Shown in pieces: positions 11,868 through 25,692 of a stretch of 64,000 nucleotides of DNA; within the stretch, counting starts at the first letter, position 1, and each line of letters starts with the position of its first letter. The DNA comes from Mycolicibacterium baixiangningiae (GTDB lineage Bacteria > Actinomycetota > Actinomycetes > Mycobacteriales > Mycobacteriaceae). The notes under the pieces were generated by a model that was not told the origin of the DNA, searched no databases, and was given only the letters and a program-made list of their open reading frames with translations. The translations under genes and the position numbers were made by a program. The DNA lies in NCBI RefSeq assembly GCF_016313185.1, contig NZ_CP066218.1, positions 5,518,001 to 5,582,000 on the forward strand. Direction: 5' to 3'.

Positions 11868-12875
11868 TCAACCATGTTTTGGTTGCGGTGCGCTCTCGAT
11901 GACCCCGCGGGCCCAGTTCAGGGTCCACCCCGTGGCCGGCTGGCCGTCGACCTGCCAGAACTGCGGGGTGGCGTACATGGCGTGAATCGGCTTGCCCGCC
12001 CCGCCCGCCAGCGTCTCCAGCGTGCGCGGCAGGTTGACGATCGAGAACGCCGACTCGGGGGCGGCGCAGATCAGGTCACCCGGCGCGCAGATCTCGAACA
12101 CCCGGTCGTTGAGCTGTCCGAAGCCGCCCGGCCGCGGGCCGGTCATGCTCAACCCGAGGGCGCTCAGTGTCGGCACCTCGGCCAGCGTGATCTCCGCACC
12201 CACCCCCGGCGGGGTCGGACCGACGTCCTGACCGACCCCGGTCTGGCGGCGACCGTCGGCGATGGCGGTCACCCCGAGCAGCAGATCCTGGTCGATCGGT
12301 CCGCGGCCGTTGCCCACGTCGCTGGCGATGTCACCGGCGATCACCGCGCCCTGCGAGAACCCGACGATCACGAAACTGGTCAGCGGGCAGCGGTTGTTCA
12401 TATCCGTCAGCGCCTTGACCGCGGCCTGGGTCCCCTCGGCGCGGCTGTCGTTGTAGGACATCTGCTTGTCCGCGGAGAACGGATTGTGGAACTGGGCGGT
12501 GTAGGGAACCGTATAGATCTCGAGACGGTCGTTGCCGAATTCCGCGCGCAGCGGGTTGGTGACGCCGAGCAGCAGCGCGATCGGGAACTGCGTCGGGTTG
12601 AACGGGTCCATCTGCGGCGACGACTCCCAGGTGCCGGGGATCGACAGCAGTTGCACGTCCGGGCAGCTGGCGTCCTGGAACTCCGGGCGCGGCTTACCGG
12701 TCGTCGGCGCACTCGTCGGCGGCACCGCGGTGGGGGGCAGCGCCGTCTCAGGGGTGTCCGGCCTGCGCATCACCACCACGATGATGGTCACGACGAGCAC
12801 GACCACCAGGGCCATCGCCCCGGCAGCGGCCAGGGCGAGGATGCGGTGACGTTTGCGTCGGCTGGTTTTCGGCAT
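11868..12875 (-). CDS. culp6: Cutinase-like lipase/esterase Culp6 (Rv3802c type)
   Basis: Cell-envelope serine esterase with reported phospholipase and thioesterase activity that is essential in mycobacteria and linked to mycolate metabolism. The 335 aa begin with a basic stretch (KTSRRKRHR) and a hydrophobic segment at residues 12-35 that acts as signal or anchor. The cutinase fold follows, with the nucleophile elbow [10 protein letters not shown] and cysteines typical of the family. It starts 37 bp after the upstream lipoprotein gene on the same strand. Its place between antigen 85 genes and fadD32 is conserved and supports the identity. Confidence 0.95.
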   Translation of the reverse strand: MPKTSRRKRHRILALAAAGAMALVVVLVVTIIVVVMRRPDTPETALPPTAVPPTSAPTTGKPRPEFQDASCPDVQLLSIPGTWESSPQMDPFNPTQFPIALLLGVTNPLRAEFGNDRLEIYTVPYTAQFHNPFSADKQMSYNDSRAEGTQAAVKALTDMNNRCPLTSFVIVGFSQGAVIAGDIASDVGNGRGPIDQDLLLGVTAIADGRRQTGVGQDVGPTPPGVGAEITLAEVPTLSALGLSMTGPRPGGFGQLNDRVFEICAPGDLICAAPESAFSIVNLPRTLETLAGGAGKPIHAMYATPQFWQVDGQPATGWTLNWARGVIESAPQPKHG

Positions 12876-12912
12876 GGGGTATTCGGCTCCTCGCGTATGC
12901 GGGTTTCGCTAG

Positions 12913-13389
12913 CTAGCAGAGTCGTTCGGTTGCGATGCGAATGTAGTCGGCGGTCGCGGCGTGGATCTCGCTCACCGTGACTCGCAGGGAATCGGGCCTG
13001 GTCGCGCGCACCTCGCCGCGCACGAGCGGCACGATGAACTCCCACATCGCCTGATCGCTCTGCTTTGCCGCGCGTGCCTGGCAGACCGTGGAGCCGATGG
13101 ACAGGGCGCGCAGATCGCTCGAGGCGCGCACCCCGGCGACGGTGAGGGCGTCGAGGTAGCGGCGCTGCTGGGCGGTGACGGTCGGGGCGCCCGGATGCGC
13201 GGCGCCCTGCGGCGGGCCGGGCAGGTCGGAGCCGCGCTCACCGTGCCTCTCGGGCGGCGCGGCCGGCGAGGGCTGGGCGGTCGACGTCGCGTCGCCGTTG
13301 AGCACCGAGTCGGTCATCGCGCACGCGGCGACCAGGACGACCACCGACAGCATGAGCAGCGTCGGAACCATCCGCCGTCGCTGCTGCAC
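12913..13389 (-). CDS. Small lipoprotein between fbpD and culp6
   Basis: Predicted lipoprotein of about 158 aa. A GTG at 13389 gives an N-terminus with RRR, a hydrophobic core and the lipobox VAAC. A Pro-rich linker leads to a C-terminal region with two cysteines (VCQA and the terminal ERLC) and a helical pattern resembling small secreted mycobacterial proteins. Function is unknown. The frame remains open further upstream across the end of fbpD, but that part is not coding because fbpD occupies it. An ATG at 13371 is an alternative but would shorten the basic n-region. It sits in the middle of the antigen 85-Culp6 run, so an envelope role is likely. Confidence 0.82.
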   Translation of the reverse strand: MQQRRRMVPTLLMLSVVVLVAACAMTDSVLNGDATSTAQPSPAAPPERHGERGSDLPGPPQGAAHPGAPTVTAQQRRYLDALTVAGVRASSDLRALSIGSTVCQARAAKQSDQAMWEFIVPLVRGEVRATRPDSLRVTVSEIHAATADYIRIATERLC

Positions 13390-13445
13390 CCCTCCACGGT
13401 ACCGGCTGTCCACCGCGGCTCCCGGCCGGCGGAATCGGCTGATGA

Positions 13446-14342
13446 CTAGCGGATGGCCGCCACCAGGTCCGAGGACATGGCCCCCAGCTGCGGCCCCCAA
13501 CTGCCCCAGCCGTGCTCGCCGGCCGAGGGGAAGTCGAAGTGGCCGTTGCCGCCGCCGACGGCCCGATAGTGCTGGTAGAACCCGCGATTACTGCCCTGCG
13601 CCTGATCGCAGTAGCCGATCATCGCGGCGGGATCCACACACGTCAGGGTCGTCGGGCTGTACACCCACAGCCGAGTGTTGTTGTTCGCCAGCAGCTGGAT
13701 GTGCACATCCGGGTCGTGCCACTTCCAGCGGCCCAGCTGTGGGAGGCCCCACATGTTGCGGGTGTCGACACCGCCGAACCGCATGAGCCCCGCGGTGATC
13801 GCCCCGTTGAGCGCGGTCGCCGACGGCGTCATGAAACCGGACATCGACCCGGCGTAGCGGAAGCGGTCCGGGTGGAACGTCGCCATCATCATCGCGCCGG
13901 TGCCACCCTGGGCGGCGCCGACGATGCCGTGCCCACCGGGGGCCAGCCCCTTGTTGGCGGCCAGCCATTCGGGCAGCTCGGACGACAGGAACGTCTCCCA
14001 CTGGCGGCTGCCGTCCTGCTCCCAGTTGGTGTAGAGGCTCCACGCCCCGCCGGCGGGGGCGGCCACCGAGATGCCCTTACCGGCGAGCGTGTTCATCGCG
14101 TTGCCCGCGGTCACCCAGTTGCTGACGTCGGGGGCGGCGTTGAAGGCGTCGAGCAGAAACACCGCGTGCGGTCCGCCGCCCTGGAACGCGACCGGGATGG
14201 CGCGGCCCATGGCCGCCGACGGCACCATCAGGTACTCGACGGGGTCGGCGTTCGCGGTGGTCTGTGACGTGGTCCCGACGGCCGCGAACAGTCCTGCGGC
14301 CACCGCCACGGCCATGACCGCTCGCACCAGCCCACGCATCAT
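13446..14342 (-). CDS. fbpD: MPT51/FbpD, antigen 85-related secreted protein without catalytic serine
   Basis: Secreted alpha/beta-hydrolase-fold protein of the antigen 85 family (298 aa). The ATG at 14342 is preceded by GAGGTGG at the right distance and opens a signal peptide ending near ANADPVEYL. The usual nucleophile motif GLSMAGS of antigen 85 is replaced by GAAQGGTGAM, so the catalytic Ser is absent, as known for MPT51. It is thought to bind matrix or mycolate ligands rather than transfer mycolates. It lies 167 bp after fbpA. Confidence 0.95.
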   Translation of the reverse strand: MMRGLVRAVMAVAVAAGLFAAVGTTSQTTANADPVEYLMVPSAAMGRAIPVAFQGGGPHAVFLLDAFNAAPDVSNWVTAGNAMNTLAGKGISVAAPAGGAWSLYTNWEQDGSRQWETFLSSELPEWLAANKGLAPGGHGIVGAAQGGTGAMMMATFHPDRFRYAGSMSGFMTPSATALNGAITAGLMRFGGVDTRNMWGLPQLGRWKWHDPDVHIQLLANNNTRLWVYSPTTLTCVDPAAMIGYCDQAQGSNRGFYQHYRAVGGGNGHFDFPSAGEHGWGSWGPQLGAMSSDLVAAIR

Positions 14343-14453
14343 CTGTCCCACCTCACGTCCGTCATCTCTGTCGACCGATCCCGCCACATCCCGCGCAAGG
14401 TAGTGAACCACACCACCTTCGCGGGTCGGGCCGAAAGCACCCGTGAACGACGA

Positions 14454-14483
14454 CGGCGGCGACCCCCGAAGGGATCGCCGCCG
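14454..14483 (-). terminator. Strong hairpin between fbpA and fbpD
   Basis: Two 13-nt arms (14454-14466 and 14471-14483) pair with one mismatch around a CGAA loop, 27 bp after the fbpA stop. There is no T-run. It may end part of the fbpA transcripts or stabilise the fbpA 3' end. Confidence 0.6.
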
Positions 14484-14509
14484 CCGACGTGTCAGTCAGT
14501 GCGTGGTGG

Positions 14510-16018
<1,509 letters not shown>

Positions 16019-18022
16019 TCACGGACCCGTCGCCGGCATGCCGGTGTAGGCCGGTTCGAACGGTTCGGGGACGGCCAGACCGCACCGGATCAGCTCGTAA
16101 CGGGGCACCCGGTCGATCCGGTACTGCGTGAATTCGTAGGCGTGCACCACGTTCGACAGGAACCGGCGCGGGGTCATCGGAGCGCGGATCGACGTGAGCA
16201 TCGCCTCGGTGGCCGGGCACTTCAGCGCCACCTCCGCCTGCGCGATCCAGTCGCGATCGAGGTAGGTCGGCAGATACGGCGGGATCTTGAAGAACGGCCC
16301 CTCGGCCACCGCCCAGTCCGGGAACAGGTTCTTGTCGTGGCCGATCCGGCCGTCCTCGAGCCGTTCGGTGTGCATGGCCACCGGGTTGGCCAGCCCGATC
16401 TGGTCGATGACCCGCACGTCGAGGCCCACGTTCATGCCGAGCATGCCCAGGTTGGTGAAGAACACCGTGTGCGGGCCGATGTACCCGGGGCCGGCGTCGG
16501 GCGGAGGCGGAAAGGCCGGCACCACGTCCCACATGTCGTAATTGCCCGCCGGCAGCAGCAGGGCGCCGTCGGGGGTGTTGTCCAGGGCGGTCACCACCGC
16601 ACGCATCCGCGGATAGTCCAGGTAGTCGGCGGCGGTCAGCGGGTGGGCGTGGCCGGTTGCCTGCGCGTAGAAGCGGCGCTCGTCGACGATGCCGGTATCG
16701 GTGACCCGGGTGGCGTCGGGGCCCATCCCCGTGGCATTGGCCGCCCACAACGCCCAGCCCGCCACCGCCAGCCACAGCACGCTGGTGGCGCCGGCCAGCA
16801 GGTACCCGGTCTCCCGGCTGATCCGGCTGCCGTCGGGCAGCACGACGGGGATCACCGAGACCGGCAGCAGGATGACGAACAGCGGGGTGAGCAGCACCCG
16901 GCCGTGCATGAAGTCGCCACCCTGGCGGATCCAGTAGATGCCCTGCAGCAGACCGCTGACCACGATGAACAGCACCACCGTCGCGGGGCTCTGCACCAGG
17001 CGGGCGACCCGGCCGTAGCCGGGCGGTGGCTGGTGGCGGATCCACCACGGCCGGCTGCGGGTGCTCAGCAGGACGACACCCGTCACGGCCAGCAGGACTG
17101 CGGGCACCCACAGCAGATAGGGCTCCGCGAAGTTGGTGAGGTAGGTGAACCCCTGCGGCCATTTCGCGCCGGTGGCGTCCTTGGCCACCGCGGTGCCGGG
17201 CACGATGAGGGCGTAGTAGCCCATCCGGAAGATCTGGTAGACCACCGGAAGGAGCCCGCCGGCGACGACGATCAGCAGCCGGCGCCGCCAGGTGCGGGCG
17301 GCGACCAGCATCATCAGCAGGACGCCGACACCGACGAGGGCGAGTTCGGGGCGGACCAGCACGCTCAGCCCCGCGACGAACGCCAGCGCGGCGGCGAACG
17401 GCCGGCTCACCGCGTCCCGTCCGGTGCCCGACGGGTTGCGCAGCCCCTGCGACCAGCACACGAGCATCCACCACAGCAGGCCGAGGTACGCCAGGACCAG
17501 CCCGTTCTCCAGCCCGGAGGTGGCGAAGTCGCGGGCCGGGGGCACCGCGATGTAGACCAGCACACCCGCGGGGAGCAGCAACGCGCGACGGCCGCGCAGG
17601 CCGGGTGCGTACAGGCGGGCGGTGCCGAGCATCGCCAGCACCACCCCGACCAGCGACAGCACCAGCGCGAACACCAGCGCGACGTACTCGAGCTGCACCG
17701 AACCGCCCACCCACGCGCCCGCGGTGATCAGGTAGGTCCACAGCGTCGAGGTATTGGCCTCCACGCGTTCGCCCGCGTTGAACACCGGGCCGTTGCCCGC
17801 GAGCAGGTTGCGCACCGTGCGCAGCACGATCAGCCCGTCGTCGGCGATCCACCGGCGCTGCCAGGCGCCCCAGCCGAACAGCGCCGTCACCACCACGACG
17901 CTCGCCCACAGGCTGACCCGCACCGTCACGTCGTACGGGAACGCCGGACCGCGGACCAACCGGCGCGCCGTGTCGGAGCCGCGGGCGGGCCGCACCGTGT
18001 CCGATGGGCGCGGCGGCCGCAC
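16019..18022 (-). CDS. aftB: Terminal beta-(1,2)-arabinofuranosyltransferase AftB
   Basis: Integral-membrane GT-C enzyme that adds the terminal beta-1,2 arabinose from decaprenyl-phosphoryl-arabinose to arabinan. The protein (about 667 aa) has many hydrophobic helices in the N-terminal two thirds and a soluble C-terminal domain. The GT-C aspartate pair is in WIADDGLI (about residues 61-62), followed by the conserved NLLAGNGPVFNAGERVEANTS region, broken here for length at its ends. The GTG at 18022 is placed 4 bp after the ubiA stop with GAGG just upstream; a GTG at 18049 would overlap ubiA by 23 bp. Confidence 0.94.
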   Translation of the reverse strand: MRPPRPSDTVRPARGSDTARRLVRGPAFPYDVTVRVSLWASVVVVTALFGWGAWQRRWIADDGLIVLRTVRNLLAGNGPVFNAGERVEANTSTLWTYLITAGAWVGGSVQLEYVALVFALVLSLVGVVLAMLGTARLYAPGLRGRRALLLPAGVLVYIAVPPARDFATSGLENGLVLAYLGLLWWMLVCWSQGLRNPSGTGRDAVSRPFAAALAFVAGLSVLVRPELALVGVGVLLMMLVAARTWRRRLLIVVAGGLLPVVYQIFRMGYYALIVPGTAVAKDATGAKWPQGFTYLTNFAEPYLLWVPAVLLAVTGVVLLSTRSRPWWIRHQPPPGYGRVARLVQSPATVVLFIVVSGLLQGIYWIRQGGDFMHGRVLLTPLFVILLPVSVIPVVLPDGSRISRETGYLLAGATSVLWLAVAGWALWAANATGMGPDATRVTDTGIVDERRFYAQATGHAHPLTAADYLDYPRMRAVVTALDNTPDGALLLPAGNYDMWDVVPAFPPPPDAGPGYIGPHTVFFTNLGMLGMNVGLDVRVIDQIGLANPVAMHTERLEDGRIGHDKNLFPDWAVAEGPFFKIPPYLPTYLDRDWIAQAEVALKCPATEAMLTSIRAPMTPRRFLSNVVHAYEFTQYRIDRVPRYELIRCGLAVPEPFEPAYTGMPATGP

Positions 18023-18026
18023 CGCC

Positions 18027-18947
18027 TCAGCCGAAGATGACTGCCGCACCGACGGTCCCGATCCACGCCACGGCGAGGAACTGCAGCACCCGGTCGCGCA
18101 GCGCGATCTCCTCGGGCTCCCCCGCCATACCGCCGTCGACGTCGACGGCGTACCGCAGGATGGCGATGGTGAACGGGATCATCGAGACGACGAACCACGA
18201 GGTGCCACCCTGGTCGTCGCGTCCGAACGCCCACAGCCCGTAGCAGAGCACCACCGCCGTGGCCGACATCGTCCACACGAACCGCAGGTAGGTGGTGGTG
18301 TAGCGCTCCAGCGACTTGCGGATCTTGGCGCCGGTCCGTTCGGCCAGCTGTAGTTCGGCGTACCGCTTACCGGCCGCCATGAACAACGACCCGAACGCCA
18401 TGACGAGCAGGAACCACTGCGACAGCGGGACGCCGGCGGCCACACCGCCCGCGATGGCCCGGATCAGGAAGCCGGACGAGACGATGCAGATGTCCAGTAC
18501 CGCTTGGTGTTTCAGGCCGAAGCAGTAGGCCAGCTGGATCGCGATGTAGATCGCCATCACCAGTGCGAGGTTGGGGGTGACAAACCACGAGATGAGCAGC
18601 GACGCCGCGCCCAGCACCACCGCGAGGATGTACGCCAGCCGTTCGGGCACCACCCCCGCGGCGATCGGCCGGAACCGCTTCGTCGGGTGGGCGCGGTCGG
18701 CCTCGACGTCGCGGGCGTCGTTGACCAGGTACACCGTCGAGGCCGCCAGGCAGAATGCGACGAACGCAATCGACACCTTGATCAGGACGGTGCGGTAGTC
18801 GTAGGTGAACCGGTCGTCGCCGAGGGCGACCAGCGGCGCGGCCAGCACGAGCAGGTTCTTCACCCACTGCCGCGGCCGGATCGCCTTGATGATCCCGGCG
18901 GGCAGGCTCCGTGGCGGGCCGGTGACCGGTGCCGCTTCCTCACTCAT
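18027..18947 (-). CDS. ubiA: Decaprenyl-phosphate phosphoribosyltransferase UbiA (DPPR synthase)
   Basis: Transfers 5-phosphoribose 1-diphosphate to decaprenyl phosphate, the first step to the arabinose donor DPA. Polytopic UbiA-family prenyltransferase of 306 aa, with the Mg-binding NDARDVEAD at about residues 76-84 and a second polar loop near DICIVSSGF. The ATG at 18947 has GGAG seven bases upstream, which decides against the longer frame. It is a known ethambutol-resistance locus in M. tuberculosis (Rv3806c). It lies between the phosphatase gene and aftB in the same direction. Confidence 0.96.
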   Translation of the reverse strand: MSEEAAPVTGPPRSLPAGIIKAIRPRQWVKNLLVLAAPLVALGDDRFTYDYRTVLIKVSIAFVAFCLAASTVYLVNDARDVEADRAHPTKRFRPIAAGVVPERLAYILAVVLGAASLLISWFVTPNLALVMAIYIAIQLAYCFGLKHQAVLDICIVSSGFLIRAIAGGVAAGVPLSQWFLLVMAFGSLFMAAGKRYAELQLAERTGAKIRKSLERYTTTYLRFVWTMSATAVVLCYGLWAFGRDDQGGTSWFVVSMIPFTIAILRYAVDVDGGMAGEPEEIALRDRVLQFLAVAWIGTVGAAVIFG

Positions 18948-19014
18948 GCCGACACTCCACGCTTCGAACCCATGTCGATCCGCTCCATTGCGCTGCACTC
19001 AACTCTGCTGGCCA

Positions 19015-19545
19015 TCAGTGTCCGTCCCGGCGACTTACCCGGTCCGCCGCCCGCGCGGCGGCCTCGGCGACCACCGCACCGACCGCGACCCCGGTCAGCA
19101 CGTCACTGGGATAGTGCACGCCGAGCACCAACCGCGACAACGCCATCGGCGGGACCAGCACCGCGGGCAGCGGCAATCCGGTCACCCTGCCGAGCAGCAC
19201 CGCGGCCGCGGTGGTCGAGGTGGCGTGCGCGGAGGGAAAGCTCAGTCGGCTGGGCGTGCCCACGTTGACGGCGATCGCCGGGTGATGCGGCCGCTTGCGG
19301 CGGACCACCCGTTTGATCACGACCGCGGCGGCATGCGCGGCGAACGCCCCGGCGCCCGCGACCAGCCATTCGCGGCGGCGACGGGGTTGCAGCAGCGCCC
19401 CCGCTCCGGCGACGGCCAGCCAGCCCGCGCTGTGCTCACCGAAGTGCGAGAGCCCGCGCGCCCCCGACAGCACACCGGGACGGCCGGCGAGCGCCGCCTG
19501 CACCGCCACCAACGCGGCATCCTCGCCGCGCGGTTCGTCAGCCAT
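19015..19545 (-). CDS. PAP2-type phosphatase, probable DPPR phosphatase (Rv3807c type)
   Basis: Membrane phosphatase of 176 aa assigned to removal of the 5-phosphate from decaprenyl-phosphoryl-phosphoribose. The PAP2 motifs are complete: K78...RP (KRVVRRKRP), PSAH around 104-107, and SR...GVHYPSD at about 137-148. Hydrophobic helices separate them. It begins 3 bp after glfT2 and ends 67 bp before ubiA, so all steps of DPA synthesis encoded here are in one transcription unit. Substrate is inferred from the M. tuberculosis orthologue's context. Confidence 0.9.
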   Translation of the reverse strand: MADEPRGEDAALVAVQAALAGRPGVLSGARGLSHFGEHSAGWLAVAGAGALLQPRRRREWLVAGAGAFAAHAAAVVIKRVVRRKRPHHPAIAVNVGTPSRLSFPSAHATSTTAAAVLLGRVTGLPLPAVLVPPMALSRLVLGVHYPSDVLTGVAVGAVVAEAAARAADRVSRRDGH

Positions 19546-19548
19546 CGC

Positions 19549-22823
<3,275 letters not shown>

Positions 22824-22837
22824 TCACAATTCAGCAT

Positions 22838-22882
22838 CGTCACTCTAGTCACACGAGTCACGCCAGTAGCATCAGTCACGTC
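22838..22882. promoter_or_regulatory. Five tandem nonamers with GTCAC core between glf and erp (MtrA-like)
   Basis: GTCAC occurs at 22839, 22848, 22857 and 22875 and a degenerate GTAGC at 22866, exactly every 9 bp. Direct repeats of a GTCAC-type nonamer are what I recall as the recognition pattern of the response regulator MtrA. The array lies in the shared upstream region of glf and erp. Confidence 0.55.
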
Positions 22883-22976
22883 GGCGCGGGCGCTCGAGAG
22901 AGGGAGTTCGACGCGTCGACACCGATAAGCCCTACGAGCGATAACCACATGTAGTCCATGTATTGAGGAGACTTCC

Positions 22977-23870
22977 GTGCCGAACCGACGTCGCAGCAAG
23001 GCCTCGACAGCCATGAGCGCGTTCGCCGCCCTGGCCGTCGCAAGTCCAGTTGCAGCCGTGGCCGTGACCCAGCTCTCCGGGTCCACCGATGCGCCTCAGC
23101 ACCGAGAATTCGTCCAGGCCGCCATGGTCACCGACCTGCCCAGCGAGCTGATGTCCGCGCTGTCGCAGGGCCTTTCCTCCTTCGGCATCAACCTGCCGAC
23201 GACGCTGGCCGGCGCGCCGCCGACCTCGACGACGCTGACCACGCCGGGGCTGGCCACTCCGGGCCTCACCTCGCCGGGGCTCACGACACCCGGCCTGACC
23301 ACGCCAGGCCTGACCACGCCCGGTCTGACCACCCCCGGACTGACCACACCCGGGCTCACGACACCCGGCCTGACGACGCCCGGTCTGACCACGCCGGGCG
23401 TCAGCGTGCCGCCCGTGACCGCGACCGCGCCGGGACTCACCGACGTGGGTCTGACCAACCCCGCGCTCACGAATCCCGCCCTGACCAGCCCGACGGGCGC
23501 GGTGCCCGGGCTGACCACCCCCGGATTGACGACCCCGGGGCTCACCGGTCTCGACCCGACGCTGACCCCGATCTCCACCGGCGCACTGCCGATGCCGGGT
23601 GAGGTGCCGATCTCGGCGCCGCTGGCGACGGATCCGGCGCTGGGCACCTATCCGATCCTGGGCGATCCGCTGATGGCGACGATGCCCACCGCTCCCGCCA
23701 GCACCGGGTTGCTCGGCGATCTGTCGAGCGCCGCCAACCAGCTCGGCGCCGGCCAGGCCATCGACCTGCTCAAAGGTGTCCTCGTCCCCGCAATCACCGG
23801 GGCGATCAAATCGGCGACGCCGCCTGCGGGTGCGCCGCTCCCGCCGCCCCCGCCCGCCCCGGGTATGTAG
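22977..23870 (+). CDS. erp: Exported repetitive protein Erp (PirG)
   Basis: Surface-exposed virulence-associated protein of mycobacteria; molecular function is unresolved, with reported roles in envelope integrity. The GTG at 22977 is preceded by an excellent GAGGAG six bases upstream. The 297 aa have a signal sequence (SKASTAMSAFAALAVASP), an N domain, ten tandem PGLxx pentapeptides at about residues 90-139 (mostly PGLTT), a second short PGLTT run, and a C-terminal hydrophobic region ending in PPPPPAPGM. The repeat type and order are those of Erp; repeat number varies between species. Confidence 0.96.
   Translation: MPNRRRSKASTAMSAFAALAVASPVAAVAVTQLSGSTDAPQHREFVQAAMVTDLPSELMSALSQGLSSFGINLPTTLAGAPPTSTTLTTPGLATPGLTSPGLTTPGLTTPGLTTPGLTTPGLTTPGLTTPGLTTPGLTTPGVSVPPVTATAPGLTDVGLTNPALTNPALTSPTGAVPGLTTPGLTTPGLTGLDPTLTPISTGALPMPGEVPISAPLATDPALGTYPILGDPLMATMPTAPASTGLLGDLSSAANQLGAGQAIDLLKGVLVPAITGAIKSATPPAGAPLPPPPPAPGM
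23244..23393 (+). repeat. Ten tandem 15-nt units encoding PGLTT in erp
   Basis: Ten units of 15 nt encode PGLAT, PGLTS and eight PGLTT. Third positions differ between units, so the peptide is conserved more than the DNA, which suggests selection on the protein rather than a recent expansion. Three further units follow near 23505-23545. Confidence 0.95.
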
Positions 23871-23884
23871 CAGTCCTGCACCGA

Positions 23885-23925
23885 AACGGCACCGCAGAAG
23901 CCGACGATGGCTCTGCGGTGCCGTT
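23885..23925 (+). terminator. 14-bp stem terminator after erp
   Basis: Perfect 14-nt arms at 23885-23898 and 23912-23925 enclose a 13-nt loop, starting 15 bp after the erp stop. There is no long T-run, as is common for mycobacterial terminators. It separates erp from the amidase gene. Confidence 0.85.
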
Positions 23926-23968
23926 GCAGTTGTGATTTGTTGCCGGTTTCCGCCGTGTCGAAACATCA

Positions 23969-23995
23969 GTAACAACTGACACATACGTAACATCA
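23969..23995 (+). promoter_or_regulatory. Three nonamers upstream of the amidase gene (MtrA-like)
   Basis: GTAAC at 23969, GACAC at 23978 and GTAAC at 23987 are spaced exactly 9 bp and end about 9 bp before the GTG start. The pattern resembles the array between glf and erp. MtrA is known to control peptidoglycan hydrolase genes, which fits the downstream amidase. Confidence 0.45.
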
Positions 23996-23999
23996 GTCC

Positions 24000-25625
24000 G
24001 TGCTGTCCCGCCGACCTGCGCCGTCACTCTTCTTCACCGCGATCGCGGCGACGGTCGTGCTGCTGCCGCTGGCGATCGACGGGCTGCCCGGTGGCGACGA
24101 CCGATCCGCAACGCCCGACGCCCCGACGCTGGTCGAACAGGCACTCCCCGGACTCGGCGGCGGCGAGACCATCCGCGAACTCCACCAGGACACCCCGTTC
24201 TCCATGGTGGCGCTGACCGCCGACGACCTCACCGGAACCTCCGCACGGGTGCGCGCGAAGAAGGACGACGGTTCCTGGGGCCCGTGGTATGAGGCCGAAC
24301 CACTCGAAGGTGTCGGCGAGGAGACCGCCGCGCGGCGCGGCACCGACCCGGTGTTCGTCGGGCGCACCACCACCGTGCAGATCGCCGTGACCAGGCCGGC
24401 CGACGCCGCACCCACCCCGGCCGCGCCCGTCGAACCCCAAGGCCAACCCGCAGGACAAGGCCTGGGATACGTGCCCGCCACCGTCGAGCAACCCTTCGCA
24501 CAGAACATCAACGCCGTGCTGATCAGCCCGCCACAGGCGCCGGTGGACACCGCACCGCTGCCCAACGCGATGCTGGCCCCCGGCGTACCGCCGCGCATCA
24601 TCACCCGCACGCAGTGGGGCGCCGACGAATCCATGCGGTGCGGCGAGCCTCGCTACGACCACGCCGTCCGCGCCGGCGTGGTGCACCACACCGCGGGCAG
24701 CAACGCCTACGCGCCAGAGGATTCCGCCGGGATGATCCGGTCGATCTACGAGTACCACACCCGCACGCTGGGCTGGTGCGACCTGGGCTACAACGCCCTG
24801 ATCGACAGGTACGGCCAGGTCTTCGAAGGCCGCGCGGGCGGGATGGACCGGCCGGTCGAGGGCTCACACACCGGCGGGTTCAACACCGACACCTGGGGTG
24901 TGGCGATGATGGGCAACTTCGAGGTGGAGCCGCCCACTCCGATCCAATTGCGCACCACCGGAAGGCTTTTGGGCTGGCGGCTGGGTCTCGACCATGTCAA
25001 CCCGATGGGCACCGCGGTGATGACGTCGGCCGGCGGGTCGTTCACCCACTTCCCGCGGGGCGCAATGCCCACGCTGCCCAGCATCTTCACCCACCGCGAC
25101 GTCGGCAACACCGAATGTCCGGGCAACGCCGCATACGCCGCGATGGGAGACCTGCGGGCCATCGCCGCCCGGTTCAACGCACCCCCCGGACCGGAGGATC
25201 TCGCCGAAACCCTGCGCGGGGGCGCCATTTTCGACCGGTGGGTCAAGATGGGCGCGATGACCAGCGCGCTGGGCGCACCCACCTCCCCCGAGGCCGCCGG
25301 GGCGGGCGCGACGAAATACGTCCGCTTCGAGCGCGGCGCGATGTACTGGTCACCGGAGAGCGGTGCCGCACCCGTGACGGGCGCCATCTACGACGCGTGG
25401 GGATCGCTCGGTTTCGAACGCGGCGCCCTCGGATTGCCCACCAGCGGCGAGATCCACGAACCGCTGTGGATCAAGCAGAACTTCCAGCACGGCACATTGA
25501 ACTTCGACCGCGAGAAGGGCGCCGTCACGCGCGTGATCGACGGCGTCCCGCTCGAACTTCCGCCCGCGTCGTCGCACACCCCGCCGGTGCAGCTGGAACG
25601 CTTCACCGCACCGATCAACCCGTAA
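24000..25625 (+). CDS. Secreted N-acetylmuramoyl-L-alanine amidase with LGFP repeats (Rv3811 type)
   Basis: Peptidoglycan amidase (541 aa) that cleaves between muramic acid and the stem peptide. A hydrophobic signal segment is at residues 9-25. The amidase_2/PGRP-like domain starts near IITRTQWGADE and includes the zinc ligand in VVHHTAG, YNALIDRYGQVFEGRAGG and the later THRDVGNTECPG. The C-terminal part carries LGFP-type repeats (ALGAPTSPE, GALGLPTSGE) that anchor proteins to the arabinogalactan. The start is GTG at 24000; no clear ribosome site is seen, so a leaderless message is possible. It lies after a strong terminator and has its own presumed promoter. Confidence 0.9.
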   Translation: MLSRRPAPSLFFTAIAATVVLLPLAIDGLPGGDDRSATPDAPTLVEQALPGLGGGETIRELHQDTPFSMVALTADDLTGTSARVRAKKDDGSWGPWYEAEPLEGVGEETAARRGTDPVFVGRTTTVQIAVTRPADAAPTPAAPVEPQGQPAGQGLGYVPATVEQPFAQNINAVLISPPQAPVDTAPLPNAMLAPGVPPRIITRTQWGADESMRCGEPRYDHAVRAGVVHHTAGSNAYAPEDSAGMIRSIYEYHTRTLGWCDLGYNALIDRYGQVFEGRAGGMDRPVEGSHTGGFNTDTWGVAMMGNFEVEPPTPIQLRTTGRLLGWRLGLDHVNPMGTAVMTSAGGSFTHFPRGAMPTLPSIFTHRDVGNTECPGNAAYAAMGDLRAIAARFNAPPGPEDLAETLRGGAIFDRWVKMGAMTSALGAPTSPEAAGAGATKYVRFERGAMYWSPESGAAPVTGAIYDAWGSLGFERGALGLPTSGEIHEPLWIKQNFQHGTLNFDREKGAVTRVIDGVPLELPPASSHTPPVQLERFTAPINP

Positions 25626-25674
25626 TCGGACGACGATCAAGCGGCGAGGCACGAGCCGCGTTGAGGAGTCCGAT
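25625..25674. terminator. Nested hairpin between convergent genes
   Basis: ATCGGAC (25625-25631) pairs with GTCCGAT (25668-25674), enclosing GCGGC (25641) and GCCGC (25655). It lies between the stop codons of the amidase and the HAD phosphatase genes and can work in both directions. Confidence 0.6.
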
Positions 25675-25692
25675 GATCAAACCTTCGTCGGT

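Noticed and set aside
22977..23870. Regular 15-nt repeats as a CRISPR array
   Set aside because: There are no spacers; the repeats are contiguous and encode the PGLTT repeats of Erp.
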